From: Mycobacterium colombiense
Lineage (GTDB): Bacteria; Actinomycetota; Actinomycetes; Mycobacteriales; Mycobacteriaceae
Assembly: GCF_001953985.1 (NCBI RefSeq)
Contig: NZ_MBEI01000031.1
Location: 124,001 to 188,000, forward strand
Direction of reading: 5' to 3'
Length of the DNA: 64,000 nt
Shown: positions 34,363-42,489 of the stretch, one piece after another
Layout of the letters: each line of letters opens with the position of its first letter
Position numbering within the stretch: the stretch's first letter is position 1
Position numbers and translations under genes: made by a program
Notes under the pieces: model-generated
Seen by the model: only the letters and a program-made list of their open reading frames with translations
Told to the model about the DNA's origin: nothing
The model's database searches: none

Positions 34363-35154
34363 ATGCTGCTCGACAACAAGACCGCGATCGTCTACGGCGC
34401 CGCAGGTGCGGTCGGCGCCGCGGTTTCCCGCGCATTCGCCCAGGAGGGCGCACGCGTCTTTGTGACCGGTCGCAACTTCGAGGCGATCAACACCGTCGCC
34501 AAGGAAATCACCGCTGCCGGCGGAACGGCGGAAGCCGCGCAGGTTGACGCGCTCGACGAACAGGCGGTGGCGGAACACCTCGATGCCGTCGCCGACAAAG
34601 CGGCGACGGTCGATATTTCGTTCAACGCCATTGGGATCGCGCAAGATCATCTGCAGGGAACACCGCTGACCGAGCTGTCACTCGAGAACTTCTCGCTGCC
34701 ACTCACTACGTACGCTCAGGCGCATTTCCTCACCGCCCGGGCGGCCGCACGACACATGATCCCCCAGAAATCGGGAGTCATCCTCATGCACACACCCGAG
34801 CCCGCCCGACTGGGCATACCGCTGCTCGGCGGCATGAGCCCGGCGTGGGCCGCGATGGAAGCACTCAATCGGGCGTTCTCGGCGGAATGGGCGCCGCACG
34901 GCGTGCGCGCCGTCTGCCTACGCACCAGCGGCATCGAAGAAACCTCGACCATCGACGTCGTCTTCGGCTTACACGCTCGCGCATACCACACCACCCCAAC
35001 GGAATTCGCGGCCAAGATGGCCGCCAACAGTCACCGAAACCGGGCGACTACCCTGGCGGAACTCGCCCAGGCCGCTGTATTGGTGGCTTCCGATCGCGCG
35101 TCGGCCATGACCGGGACTGTCGCCAATCTGACCGGTGGGATCATCGTCGACTGA
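34363..35154 (+). CDS. SDR-fold protein with degenerate catalytic residues
   Basis: 263 residues with an intact cofactor fold (VYGAAGAVGAAVSRAFAQEG, GRNFEAINTVAKEI) and terminal SAMTGTVANLTGGIIVD. The usual YxxxK is replaced by W162-AAM-E166 in MSPAWAAMEALNRAF, the NNAG motif by NAIG, and no Ser occupies the usual position (HTPEP). It may be a non-catalytic or mechanistically different SDR. The ribosome site GGAAGGAGG settles ATG 34363. The fold and the second-position placement in a two-SDR run are clear; activity is doubtful. Confidence 0.82.
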   Translation: MLLDNKTAIVYGAAGAVGAAVSRAFAQEGARVFVTGRNFEAINTVAKEITAAGGTAEAAQVDALDEQAVAEHLDAVADKAATVDISFNAIGIAQDHLQGTPLTELSLENFSLPLTTYAQAHFLTARAAARHMIPQKSGVILMHTPEPARLGIPLLGGMSPAWAAMEALNRAFSAEWAPHGVRAVCLRTSGIEETSTIDVVFGLHARAYHTTPTEFAAKMAANSHRNRATTLAELAQAAVLVASDRASAMTGTVANLTGGIIVD

Positions 35155-35235
35155 GCGGCAATCGCGAAGTCATCGTGGCACAGGCACTGCGAGAAATACT
35201 CGGGTTCGTTGGGGGACGGCGCTTCAGCGTGCGTA

Positions 35236-35547
35236 TCAGCCGCCGGCGGGCGGCCGGCATTCGTTGGCGCCCGGATCCCACCACCAGCCGTTGTCGCATG
35301 CGAGCGGTTGCGGCCCGACGCCGAGGGGCCTGCACACGTTGGCGGTCGGGTCCCACCACTGGCCCGGGTCGCAGGCCAAGGGTTGCGGCCCGACTCCGAG
35401 CGGTCGGCAGACCTTGCCGGTCGGATCCCACCACTCACCGTCTGCACAGTCGGCCTTGCTCACCGCGGGCGTCATGATCGTCACGGCCGCCATCGACACG
35501 AACGCCAACATGACGATGACTACAAAATGGCGAATGAACGTCTTCAT
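35236..35547 (-). CDS. Secreted protein of three 25-residue Cys/Trp repeats
   Basis: 103 residues. Signal peptide MKTFIRHFVVIVMLAFVSMA... with cleavage near SKA, then three tandem units of CxxGxWWDPxxxxCRPLGVGPQ followed by PLA (units start at residues 34, 59 and 84; the last is truncated to RPPAGG). Each unit has two cysteines that probably pair, plus a WWDP core. The ribosome site GGGAGG precedes ATG 35547. The whole mature protein is repeat. The unit looks like a small disulfide-bonded module; its function is unknown. Transcribed opposite to both neighbours. Confidence 0.8.
   Translation of the reverse strand: MKTFIRHFVVIVMLAFVSMAAVTIMTPAVSKADCADGEWWDPTGKVCRPLGVGPQPLACDPGQWWDPTANVCRPLGVGPQPLACDNGWWWDPGANECRPPAGG
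35239..35448 (-). repeat. 75-bp tandem repeat, 2.8 copies, coding
   Basis: The period is exactly 75 bases, seen from CCCACC at 35277, 35352 and 35427. It encodes the WWDP repeats. Units 1 and 2 share the codons for RPLGVGPQPLA almost identically, indicating recent duplication. Confidence 0.85.
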
Positions 35548-35710
35548 CGGGGCCTCCCATCGTTCTTTCAGTATCGAACCCAGCACGGGGCATGCCGGTC
35601 AAGAGCATTTCTCGCGATCGAGTAGTCCGGTGGCGTCTTTTCCCGATGAATTTGGGGCCGTCGCGCGGTCAGACCTTCCAAACGGACAAATCGAGAGCAA
35701 AGGTGGAGCC

Positions 35711-36406
35711 ATGGCCACGAAAAATACCGCGTTGCCGCCGGTCGTCGATCACCACACCTGGCGCGCCGCGCTCGACGAATTACGCAAACGCGAGAAAGCC
35801 GCCACCCGCGAGCTGGATGCGATCGCCGCCCAGCGACGGCGGCTGCCGATGGTCGAATTGCCCGATTACACCCTGGTCGGTGCCGACGGTCCGATCCGGC
35901 TGGCCGACGTCTTCGAGGGCCGATCGCAGCTGATCGTCTATCACCACATGTGGTCCGACGGCGCGCAGTGGCAATGCGGCGGGTGCACCGGCTTTACGTC
36001 GCAATTCACCCGACTGGAATTCCTCGACAATTACGACGCCCGATTCGTCATCGTCACGAACGGACCGATTGAGGAAGCACTCGCCTATAAGCACCGGGTC
36101 GGCAATCGCATGGACTGGTATTCGTCGTCGCAGAGCACGTTCGCCGCCGACATGGACGCGCCGCCGGGCGGTGGATTCGGCGTCAACGTGTTCTTACGCG
36201 ACGGCGAGACGGTGTACCGCACGTGGCATACGAACGGGCGCGGCACCGAGCAGCTCAGTCACTCCTTCGGGTTGATCGACATTCTGCCGTGGGGTCGTCA
36301 AGAGGAATGGCTCGATTCGCCCGAGGGTTGGCCCTCGCGGCCCACGTACTCGGGATGGCTCGACTCCCCCGACATCGCGGCCGCGTACGGACCGGACAAA
36401 TCATGA
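35711..36406 (+). CDS. DUF899 thioredoxin-fold protein
   Basis: 231 residues of the DUF899 family: WRAALDELRKREKAATRELD, RRRLPMVELPDYTLVGADG, then a thioredoxin-like core HHMWSDGAQWQCGGCTGFTS with a CGGC pair and GFGVNVFLRDGETVYRTWHT near the end. The family lacks an established reaction; a redox role through the two cysteines is plausible. ATG 35711 follows AGGTGGAG. The stop overlaps the next gene as ATGA, coupling it to an SRPBCC protein. Confidence 0.88.
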   Translation: MATKNTALPPVVDHHTWRAALDELRKREKAATRELDAIAAQRRRLPMVELPDYTLVGADGPIRLADVFEGRSQLIVYHHMWSDGAQWQCGGCTGFTSQFTRLEFLDNYDARFVIVTNGPIEEALAYKHRVGNRMDWYSSSQSTFAADMDAPPGGGFGVNVFLRDGETVYRTWHTNGRGTEQLSHSFGLIDILPWGRQEEWLDSPEGWPSRPTYSGWLDSPDIAAAYGPDKS

Positions 36407-36876
36407 GTGCCGACGAACGGTACGCCGTCACCCGCACCATCGCCGCGACCCCGGCGGAGGTTTTCGCCGTCCTGGCCGACCCGTCCCGCCACCAGAACAC
36501 CGAGCCCACAGACTGGGTCCGCGACGCGGTGGCCACCGAGCCGATCACCGCCGCGGGACAGATATTCGCGATGAACATGTACCTCACGCAGGCGGGGGGC
36601 GACTACGTCACCTACAACCTGGTCAATGTATTCGACAGGGACCGTGCCATCGGGTGGCTGCCGGGGATCCTCGACGATTCGGGTAACCACACCCCCGGCG
36701 GTTGGTTCTGGCGTTACGACCTCGCCCCGAACGGTGATCGCACGGACGTCACCCTCACCTACGACTGGAGCGGCACACCACAGACGTTCCGGGACCGCGT
36801 CGGCCAGATGCCGATTTTCGCTGAGAATTATCTCGCCGAGTCACTGGCCACTCTCGAGCGATCGGTCGCGGGCTGA
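36403..36876 (+). CDS. SRPBCC (START/Bet v1-like) protein
   Basis: 157 residues: MSADERYAVTRTIAATPAEV, FAVLADPSRHQNTEPTDWVR and TDVTLTYDWSGTPQTFRDRV, with a final amphipathic helix (ENYLAESLATLERSV). These are the strand-helix landmarks of the SRPBCC ligand-binding fold found in cyclases, lipid carriers and AHSA1-like proteins. The start overlaps the DUF899 stop by four bases. Ligand unknown. Frequently such proteins accompany redox enzymes, as here. Confidence 0.87.
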   Translation: MSADERYAVTRTIAATPAEVFAVLADPSRHQNTEPTDWVRDAVATEPITAAGQIFAMNMYLTQAGGDYVTYNLVNVFDRDRAIGWLPGILDDSGNHTPGGWFWRYDLAPNGDRTDVTLTYDWSGTPQTFRDRVGQMPIFAENYLAESLATLERSVAG

Positions 36877-37040
36877 GCAATCAGCTGCCTAAGCACCCGC
36901 TCCAATAACAGATTTCGCGCGGAGCCCACGCTCGAGCGCGGATCCCGCAGCACGCGGCAGCCTTAACTCGCCCGCCGGCGTCGGCGACTGTGGCGTGCGC
37001 GCCTCTATCCATAAGGCTTGGCAGAGCGAACAATGCGGGG

Positions 37041-38345
37041 ATGGACCTCAAAACCCGGTCGCATTGGCTGCTCGGGTACGGGCTGGCTCGCGCGACACTG
37101 AAGTTGCTCGCCCGCCGGGGCGATCCCTTCGCCGAATTGGTGATCGATAACCACCAGCCCGACAACGCACATCGCCTCATTGAGCAGATCCGCGAGCGGG
37201 GCCGTATGTCGGCGGTGATCGGCGGCTGGGTCACCGCCGATGCGCAGCTCGTGCGTGAGGTGTTGCGCGACGATAGGTTCCGAACCGCTAAACCCCACGA
37301 TCGGTCGCCGTTTCGGATCGCTCAGTGGGCGCAGGCGAAGACGAATCCCGGTGTGCTGAACGGCCTGGAGCCACCGTCGTTGCTCGTCATCGATCCGCCC
37401 GAGCATGAGCGCCTACGACGGCTGGTCTCGCGGGCGTTCACCCCGCGGGCGATCGACCGACTGCGCCACCGCATCCAGGAGATCGCCAACGCCGCGGTCG
37501 ACGATCTCGACGGCGACGCTGATTGCGACCTGATCGCCAACTATGCCTCGCGAATCCCCATCGAGGTCATCGCCGAGATGCTGGGAATCCCCCGCGAGGA
37601 AATCCCCTATCTGCACGCGTTGGCCGACCCGGGCGCCAAACTGCTCACCACCACGGTGCCGTCGTGGGCGGATTTCCAGACAGCGCTCACGGCATTGCGC
37701 GAGTTCGAAAGCTACAGCGGCGCGCACATCGAGCGGCTCCGTCGCAGTGGCGGCGACAGCAGCATCTTGTCTGCGGTCCTTCAGGAAACCGAGCTGACCG
37801 CCCTCGAAGTCAAGATGTTCGCGGGCCTGCTGCTCGGTGCCGGGTTCATCACCACCACCCACGCATTCGGGAACGCCGTCGTGACGCTCGTCGATCACCC
37901 CGACCAGTTGGCCCGCCTTCATGCGAATCCCGAGGGCTGGCCCAACGCGGTCGAAGAGACGCTGCGCTACAACTGCGTCGCTCAATTCGGCGCTCGGGTG
38001 GCCACCCAAACATTGCAGATCGACGGCCACACCGTGCATGCAGGCTCCACCGTCTTCCTCAGCATCGCCGGAGCCAACCGCGATCCGGCCGTCTTCGAAC
38101 GCCCCGACGAATTCGACACCACCCGTGTCAACGCCCGCGAGCACATCGGCTTCGGCACCGGTGTTCACGCCTGCCTCGGTGCGCCGCTCGCCCGCATGGA
38201 GCTGAACGTCGGCCTACAGGCGCTTTTTGAACGCTTTCCCCAACTCGCACTCGCGGGCGCACCGATCCCGAACGACAGCACCCTGTTGCACGGAATCAAG
38301 TACCTCCCCGTCAACCTCGGACCCGCCAGGGTCAGCGCAGGCTAG
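37041..38345 (+). CDS. Cytochrome P450 with altered I-helix
   Basis: 434 residues. Heme-binding FGTGVHACLG gives Cys378; the K-helix ExxR is EETLR; DPPEHERLRRLVSRAFTPRA is the usual bacterial C-helix region. The I-helix, normally A-G-x-(D/E)-T, reads A267-G-F-I270-T, so the acid of the acid-alcohol pair is Ile. This may change O2 activation or mark a peroxygenase-like or specialised P450. ATG 37041 is preferred; the ORF upstream lacks homology. An ATP-grasp enzyme and a serine hydrolase follow on the same strand after about 150 bases. The substrate and redox partners are not evident. Confidence 0.9.
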   Translation: MDLKTRSHWLLGYGLARATLKLLARRGDPFAELVIDNHQPDNAHRLIEQIRERGRMSAVIGGWVTADAQLVREVLRDDRFRTAKPHDRSPFRIAQWAQAKTNPGVLNGLEPPSLLVIDPPEHERLRRLVSRAFTPRAIDRLRHRIQEIANAAVDDLDGDADCDLIANYASRIPIEVIAEMLGIPREEIPYLHALADPGAKLLTTTVPSWADFQTALTALREFESYSGAHIERLRRSGGDSSILSAVLQETELTALEVKMFAGLLLGAGFITTTHAFGNAVVTLVDHPDQLARLHANPEGWPNAVEETLRYNCVAQFGARVATQTLQIDGHTVHAGSTVFLSIAGANRDPAVFERPDEFDTTRVNAREHIGFGTGVHACLGAPLARMELNVGLQALFERFPQLALAGAPIPNDSTLLHGIKYLPVNLGPARVSAG

Positions 38346-38501
38346 CCGACACCCCCGCAAGCCAAATTGGTTGTAGGACAAGGGAATAAACGATGGACAA
38401 AGCCTAAAGGCAAGGTGCACCGTCCGGCCGCCTTTCGGCGTTCGGTACCGCTCCCCCTTCGACACGGACGCCGACAGGGCGCACACTTGTCGAATGGAGG
38501 T

Positions 38502-40013
38502 ATGTCAATTCATCGCCGTTGCGCTGACCGCGCCACCTCTGGCCACGTGATGGGGGCCGAGCCACGCCGGACGTTGAACGGCCTTTCGGACATACGCGCG
38601 TTCTTTCACACGAACAAGGTGCCGCTGTACTTCATCTCGCCGACGCCGTTCAACCTGCTCGGCGTTGACCGATGGATACGAAACTTCTTCTACCTGACCT
38701 ACTTTGACTCTTTCGAGGGCACACACTCGCGCGTGTTCGTGCCCCGGCGGCGGGACCGCCGTGATTTTGACTCCATGGACGAGGTGTGCAGCCACCTGCT
38801 GTCCGATCCCGAGACGGTCGAGTTCATCGCCGGTAAAGGTCCCGGTGGCAAGTGCTGCTTTGTCATGCTGAACGAGGAAATCCAGGCCCTCGCGCGGTCG
38901 GCAGGCCTCCAGGTCATGCATCCGCCGATCGAGCTGCGCCAGCGCCTGGGCTCCAAGATCGTCATGACGCGTCTGGCCAACGAGGCGGGTATACCGAGCG
39001 TGCCGCACGTGATCGGGCGGGTCGGCTCCTACGACGAACTACTGGCGCTCGCACAAAACGCCGGACTGGGAGACGACCTCGTCATCTCGGCCGCGTACGG
39101 CAACGCCGGCAGCGGGACGTTCTTCGTCCACGGTCAGCGCGACTGGGACGAGCATGCCGGTGACCTGACCTCGCAGCCCGAACTCAAAGTCATGAAGCGC
39201 ATCCGCAACGTCGAGGTGTGCCTCGAGGGAGCCGTGACCCGCCACGGCACCGTGGTCGGCCCCGCGATGACGAGCCTCGTCGGTTATTCGGAGCTGACTC
39301 CGAGCCGGGGCAGCTGGTGTGGCAATGACATCTGGCGCGAGGTGTTGCCGCCCGCCCAGACCCACGCCGCGCGGGAAATGGTGGCAAAGCTGGGCGACGT
39401 CATGCGCGGCGAGGGTTACCTCGGCTACTTCGAGGTGGACCTCCTGCATGACCTGGACTCCAACGAGCTCTACCTCGGCGAGGTGAACCCCCGCCTGTCC
39501 GGTGCCAGCCCGATGACGAATCTGACCACCGAGGCCTACGCCGACATGCCGCTGTTCCTCTTCCATCTGCTCGAGTACATGGACGTGGAGTACGAGCTCG
39601 ACATCGATGAGATCAACTCGCGCTGGGAGTGCGGCTATGGCGAGGACGAGGTCTGGGGTCAGGTGATCATCACGGAGACGTCGCCGGACGTCGAGCTGTT
39701 CACCGCGACGCCACGCACCGGGGTATGGCGCATCGACGACGACGGTCGGGTCTCCTTTTCGCGGACCGCCAACGACTGGGCCACGCTGCTCGACGGCTCC
39801 GAGGCCTTTTACATGCGGGTCGCGGCGCCTGGCGACTTACGTTCCGAGGGCGCCCAGCTCGGCGTGCTCGTCACTCGCTCACACCTGCAGACCGACGACT
39901 ATAAGCTCAGCGAGCGCTGCCAGCGCTGGGTCAAGGGCATGAAGGCGAAGTTCGTCTCGACGCCCCTGACGCCGGCCGCGCCGATCGTCTCGCGGCTCGT
40001 CGCACGAGCGTGA
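38502..40013 (+). CDS. ATP-grasp ligase (biotin carboxylase-like fold)
   Basis: About 503 residues from ATG 38502; ATG 38550 (487 residues) is an alternative, and GGAGG is only one base from 38502. ATP-grasp features are a pre-ATP-grasp N-terminal domain, the central DLVISAAYGNAGSGTFFVHG ATP-lid and VCLEGAVTRHGTVVG, and metal-binding GYFEVDLLHDL, then LYLGEVNPRLSGASPM with the conserved Glu/Asn. No biotin-carrier domain is present, so carboxylate-amine (peptide-like) ligation is more likely than carboxylation. Translation is coupled to a hydrolase through GTGA. Substrates unknown. Confidence 0.82.
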   Translation: MSIHRRCADRATSGHVMGAEPRRTLNGLSDIRAFFHTNKVPLYFISPTPFNLLGVDRWIRNFFYLTYFDSFEGTHSRVFVPRRRDRRDFDSMDEVCSHLLSDPETVEFIAGKGPGGKCCFVMLNEEIQALARSAGLQVMHPPIELRQRLGSKIVMTRLANEAGIPSVPHVIGRVGSYDELLALAQNAGLGDDLVISAAYGNAGSGTFFVHGQRDWDEHAGDLTSQPELKVMKRIRNVEVCLEGAVTRHGTVVGPAMTSLVGYSELTPSRGSWCGNDIWREVLPPAQTHAAREMVAKLGDVMRGEGYLGYFEVDLLHDLDSNELYLGEVNPRLSGASPMTNLTTEAYADMPLFLFHLLEYMDVEYELDIDEINSRWECGYGEDEVWGQVIITETSPDVELFTATPRTGVWRIDDDGRVSFSRTANDWATLLDGSEAFYMRVAAPGDLRSEGAQLGVLVTRSHLQTDDYKLSERCQRWVKGMKAKFVSTPLTPAAPIVSRLVARA

Positions 40014-41176
40014 AAGGCGCCCCGGCGGGTCTCTCTCTGGACAACTGGCTGTCGGCACCCTACGCGCATTGGTCCTTCCAGCACGTCGAGGACTTCGTGC
40101 CGACCGCGGTGATCTCGCGCGGGACGGGACCAGTCGCGGCGTTGCCCGGGGCCGCATCTCCCTTGGCCGAGATACCTCTGGTCACCGCCGGCGAGGTCGC
40201 CACCACCGTGGGCGGGGTGATGGCCGCCACCGCAACGGACGGATGGGCCGTCGCGCACCGGGGATCGTTGGTGGCCGAGGAGTACCTCGGCGGCATGGGC
40301 CCAAAGACCCGACACCTCCTGTTCTCGGTGAGCAAGTCGCTGGTCGGGGTGGTCGTCGGTTCGCTGCACCAGGACGGTGCGATCGCGCTCGATGCGCCGG
40401 TCACGAAATATGTTCCGGCACTGGCTAATTGCGGTTACGCGAGCGCGACGGTGCGGCACCTGCTGGACATGAGGTCGGGCATCGGCTTCTCGGAGAATTA
40501 TCAAGACCCGGCCGCGGAGATACATTTTCTCGACCAGGCGATGGGCTGGGCGCCCAGGAGTAGTCCCGATGCCCCCGCCACGTTGCAGGAATTCCTGTTG
40601 ACCTTGCGGCAGAAGTCCGCTCACGGCGGCCCGTTCGAATATCGTTCGTGTGAAACCGATGTGCTGGGCTGGATCTGCGAGGTCGCCGCCGGCGTGCGAA
40701 TGCCCGAACTGATGTCGCAACTCATCTGGGGTCGCATCGGCGCCCAATGCGATGCCACCCTGGCTATCGACCCAGTCGGCACCGGGTTCTTCGACGGCGG
40801 CATCAGCGCCTGTCTCACCGATATGATCCGGTTCGGAACGCTGTTCTTGCGCGACGGTGTCTCGTTGACCGGCCACCAAGTGGTGTCGGCGGCGTGGATC
40901 GCCGACACCCTCGACGGTGGGCCCGACTCGCGCCAGGCGTTCGCCGCCAGCCCCGACGACAACGAAATGCCCGGCGGGATGTACCGCAACCAGATGTGGT
41001 TCCCCTATCCGGGCGACGATGTCGTGTTGTGCCAGGGCATGTGCGGTCAGATGATCTACGTCAACCGTCGCGCGGAACTGGTCGCCGCCAAGCTGTCCAC
41101 CCAACTGGACTCGCACGAACCGCACATGCTCGACACGTTGCGGGCATTCGATGCGGTGGCACGCGAATTGGATTGA
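40010..41176 (+). CDS. Serine hydrolase, NylB/class C beta-lactamase-like
   Basis: 388 residues of the beta-lactamase/penicillin-binding fold. The nucleophile motif is SVSK (Ser106-Lys109); YRSCETD holds the likely catalytic Tyr. The CGYASATVRHLLDMRSGIGF segment and GGISACLTDMIRFGTLFLRD match 6-aminohexanoate-dimer hydrolase-like enzymes that cleave amides or esters. No signal peptide, so cytoplasmic. GTG 40010 overlaps the ATP-grasp stop by four bases. The pairing of an amide-forming and an amide-cleaving enzyme type is notable. A hairpin lies over the stop codon. Confidence 0.88.
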   Translation: MKGAPAGLSLDNWLSAPYAHWSFQHVEDFVPTAVISRGTGPVAALPGAASPLAEIPLVTAGEVATTVGGVMAATATDGWAVAHRGSLVAEEYLGGMGPKTRHLLFSVSKSLVGVVVGSLHQDGAIALDAPVTKYVPALANCGYASATVRHLLDMRSGIGFSENYQDPAAEIHFLDQAMGWAPRSSPDAPATLQEFLLTLRQKSAHGGPFEYRSCETDVLGWICEVAAGVRMPELMSQLIWGRIGAQCDATLAIDPVGTGFFDGGISACLTDMIRFGTLFLRDGVSLTGHQVVSAAWIADTLDGGPDSRQAFAASPDDNEMPGGMYRNQMWFPYPGDDVVLCQGMCGQMIYVNRRAELVAAKLSTQLDSHEPHMLDTLRAFDAVARELD

Positions 41177-41193
41177 CCGGCTGGCCCGCCGGT
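41176..41193 (+). terminator. Short GC-rich hairpin at the serine hydrolase stop
   Basis: ACCGGC (41176-41181), loop TGGCCC, GCCGGT (41188-41193). The stem begins on the last base of the stop codon. No U-tract follows. It may help end the ATP-grasp/hydrolase transcript. Confidence 0.35.
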
Positions 41194-41289
41194 TCCGCGG
41201 TATCCCTACCCACCTTCTACTGATCGCCTGATGAACCAGGTGTACCGCGACCTAGACGACGTCGGTAGCAGGTCCATAGAGTAGCTGGT

Positions 41290-41922
41290 GTGGACGACGG
41301 TCAGGTTTTCGCAGCTATCGCTGACGAGCGTCGGGCGCTAGCTGATTTCCTCGATACCCTCACCGACGAGCAGTGGGCGGTGCCTTCGTTGTGCCAAGGC
41401 TGGATGGTGAGCGACGTCGCCGCACATCTGGTGATGCCGCTGATCACCTCGAAACCAAGATTCGTGATAGAGATGGCCAAAGCTCGGGGCAACTTCGACA
41501 AGGCGAACATTGCGCTAACGGCCCGCGTTGTTCGCAGCCATTTCAATCACTTTGCCGAACTATTGCGCGGGAACGCCGACAGCCGGTTCACTCCGCCCGC
41601 TATCGGTCCGCAGGCGCCGCTGACCGATGTCGTGGTCCATGGCCAAGACATTCGCCGGCCCCTCGGCCAAAGCCGATCCTTCAACGTAGACCGACAACGT
41701 GTCGTCCTCGACTTCCTCGTCACGCCAACAGCGAGACGAATGTTCAGAAGCCCTTCCGGGATACGTTGGAAAGCAATCGATCTCGACTGGTCGCATGGAA
41801 ACGGCCCTCAAGTCGAAGGTCCAGCAGAGGCACTCATGCTGACACTGAGCGGCCGCCCGGCCGCGCGGGCCGACTTATCCGGCGAGGGCACGATGCGACT
41901 CCCTAACCAGTTCAAACCTTGA
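41290..41922 (+). CDS. Maleylpyruvate isomerase-like (mycothiol-dependent, DinB fold) protein
   Basis: 210 residues with the MDMPI N-terminal pattern: FAAIADERRALADFLDTLTD, EQWAVPSLCQGWMVSDVAAH and a later VVVHGQDIRRPLG with the metal-site His. Such proteins of Actinobacteria are thought to use mycothiol and a divalent metal; many are involved in thiol-dependent detoxification. The start is GTG 41290 without a strong ribosome site. The C-terminus ends GEGTMRLPNQFKP, as in shorter family members lacking the extra C-terminal domain. Confidence 0.85.
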   Translation: MDDGQVFAAIADERRALADFLDTLTDEQWAVPSLCQGWMVSDVAAHLVMPLITSKPRFVIEMAKARGNFDKANIALTARVVRSHFNHFAELLRGNADSRFTPPAIGPQAPLTDVVVHGQDIRRPLGQSRSFNVDRQRVVLDFLVTPTARRMFRSPSGIRWKAIDLDWSHGNGPQVEGPAEALMLTLSGRPAARADLSGEGTMRLPNQFKP

Positions 41923-42135
41923 CCTCGACCTTGCGGGTACTGCTCCGGCCGGTAACGCTCGCTTCTGCTCAGCGACCAACAGGAAGCCACAATTCCCCAG
42001 CGTGCGAGAGGGCTACCGGGCCATGGCTAATGCGAGGAACTGAGCTGTTCCCGATGGCTGTCCTTTGGGCCTTTCGCTATTCTTCATATTCGCGCGGCTT
42101 TGGACCGGCACGCTTCTGACTCCAGGGAGAAAGAA

Positions 42136-42489
42136 ATGCCCTCACCTCGAAGGCTGGCCAGAATTGCTGTCCCCTTCATGGCTGCCGCCGCATTTGCCAG
42201 CAGCGCCGGCATTGCTTCCGCAACACCGCAAGACGATGCGTACCTCGCGCAATTGCGCGCCGTCGGCCTCACCTGGCCGCCGAAGACAGAAGAGGCACTG
42301 ATCGCCGAGGCGCACGATGTGTGTTACGACCTCACTTGGGGTTGGACGCCGCAACAGATCGCCGACGACCTGCACGCCCGCTTGGACACCAAGGGTGTGA
42401 CGTTGCTCGACGTCGGAAGCCTGGTCAACGCCGCCCATTCGATCTATTGCCCCGGCAACGTGTGTGACGCCCCCAGCCTTTGCACCTGA
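42136..42489 (+). CDS. Secreted DUF732 protein
   Basis: 117 residues: signal peptide MPSPRRLARIAVPFMAAAAF (cleavage after ASA), then a helical DUF732 domain: DDAYLAQLRAVGLTWPPKTE, EALIAEAHDVCYDLTWGWTP, QQIADDLHARL and SLVNAAHSIYCPGN with two conserved cysteines (HxVC...YCP). DUF732 proteins are abundant secreted mycobacterial proteins of unknown role. The ribosome site GGAGAAAG supports ATG 42136. The 3' end overlaps the convergent next gene by 46 bases. Confidence 0.88.
   Translation: MPSPRRLARIAVPFMAAAAFASSAGIASATPQDDAYLAQLRAVGLTWPPKTEEALIAEAHDVCYDLTWGWTPQQIADDLHARLDTKGVTLLDVGSLVNAAHSIYCPGNVCDAPSLCT

Noticed and set aside
35239..35448. 75-bp tandem repeat considered as CRISPR
   Set aside because: There are no spacers; the repeat encodes the secreted WWDP protein in frame.
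38502..40013. ATP-grasp protein as a true biotin carboxylase
   Set aside because: No biotin carrier or carboxyltransferase gene and an unusual N-terminus; a ligase reading is safer.
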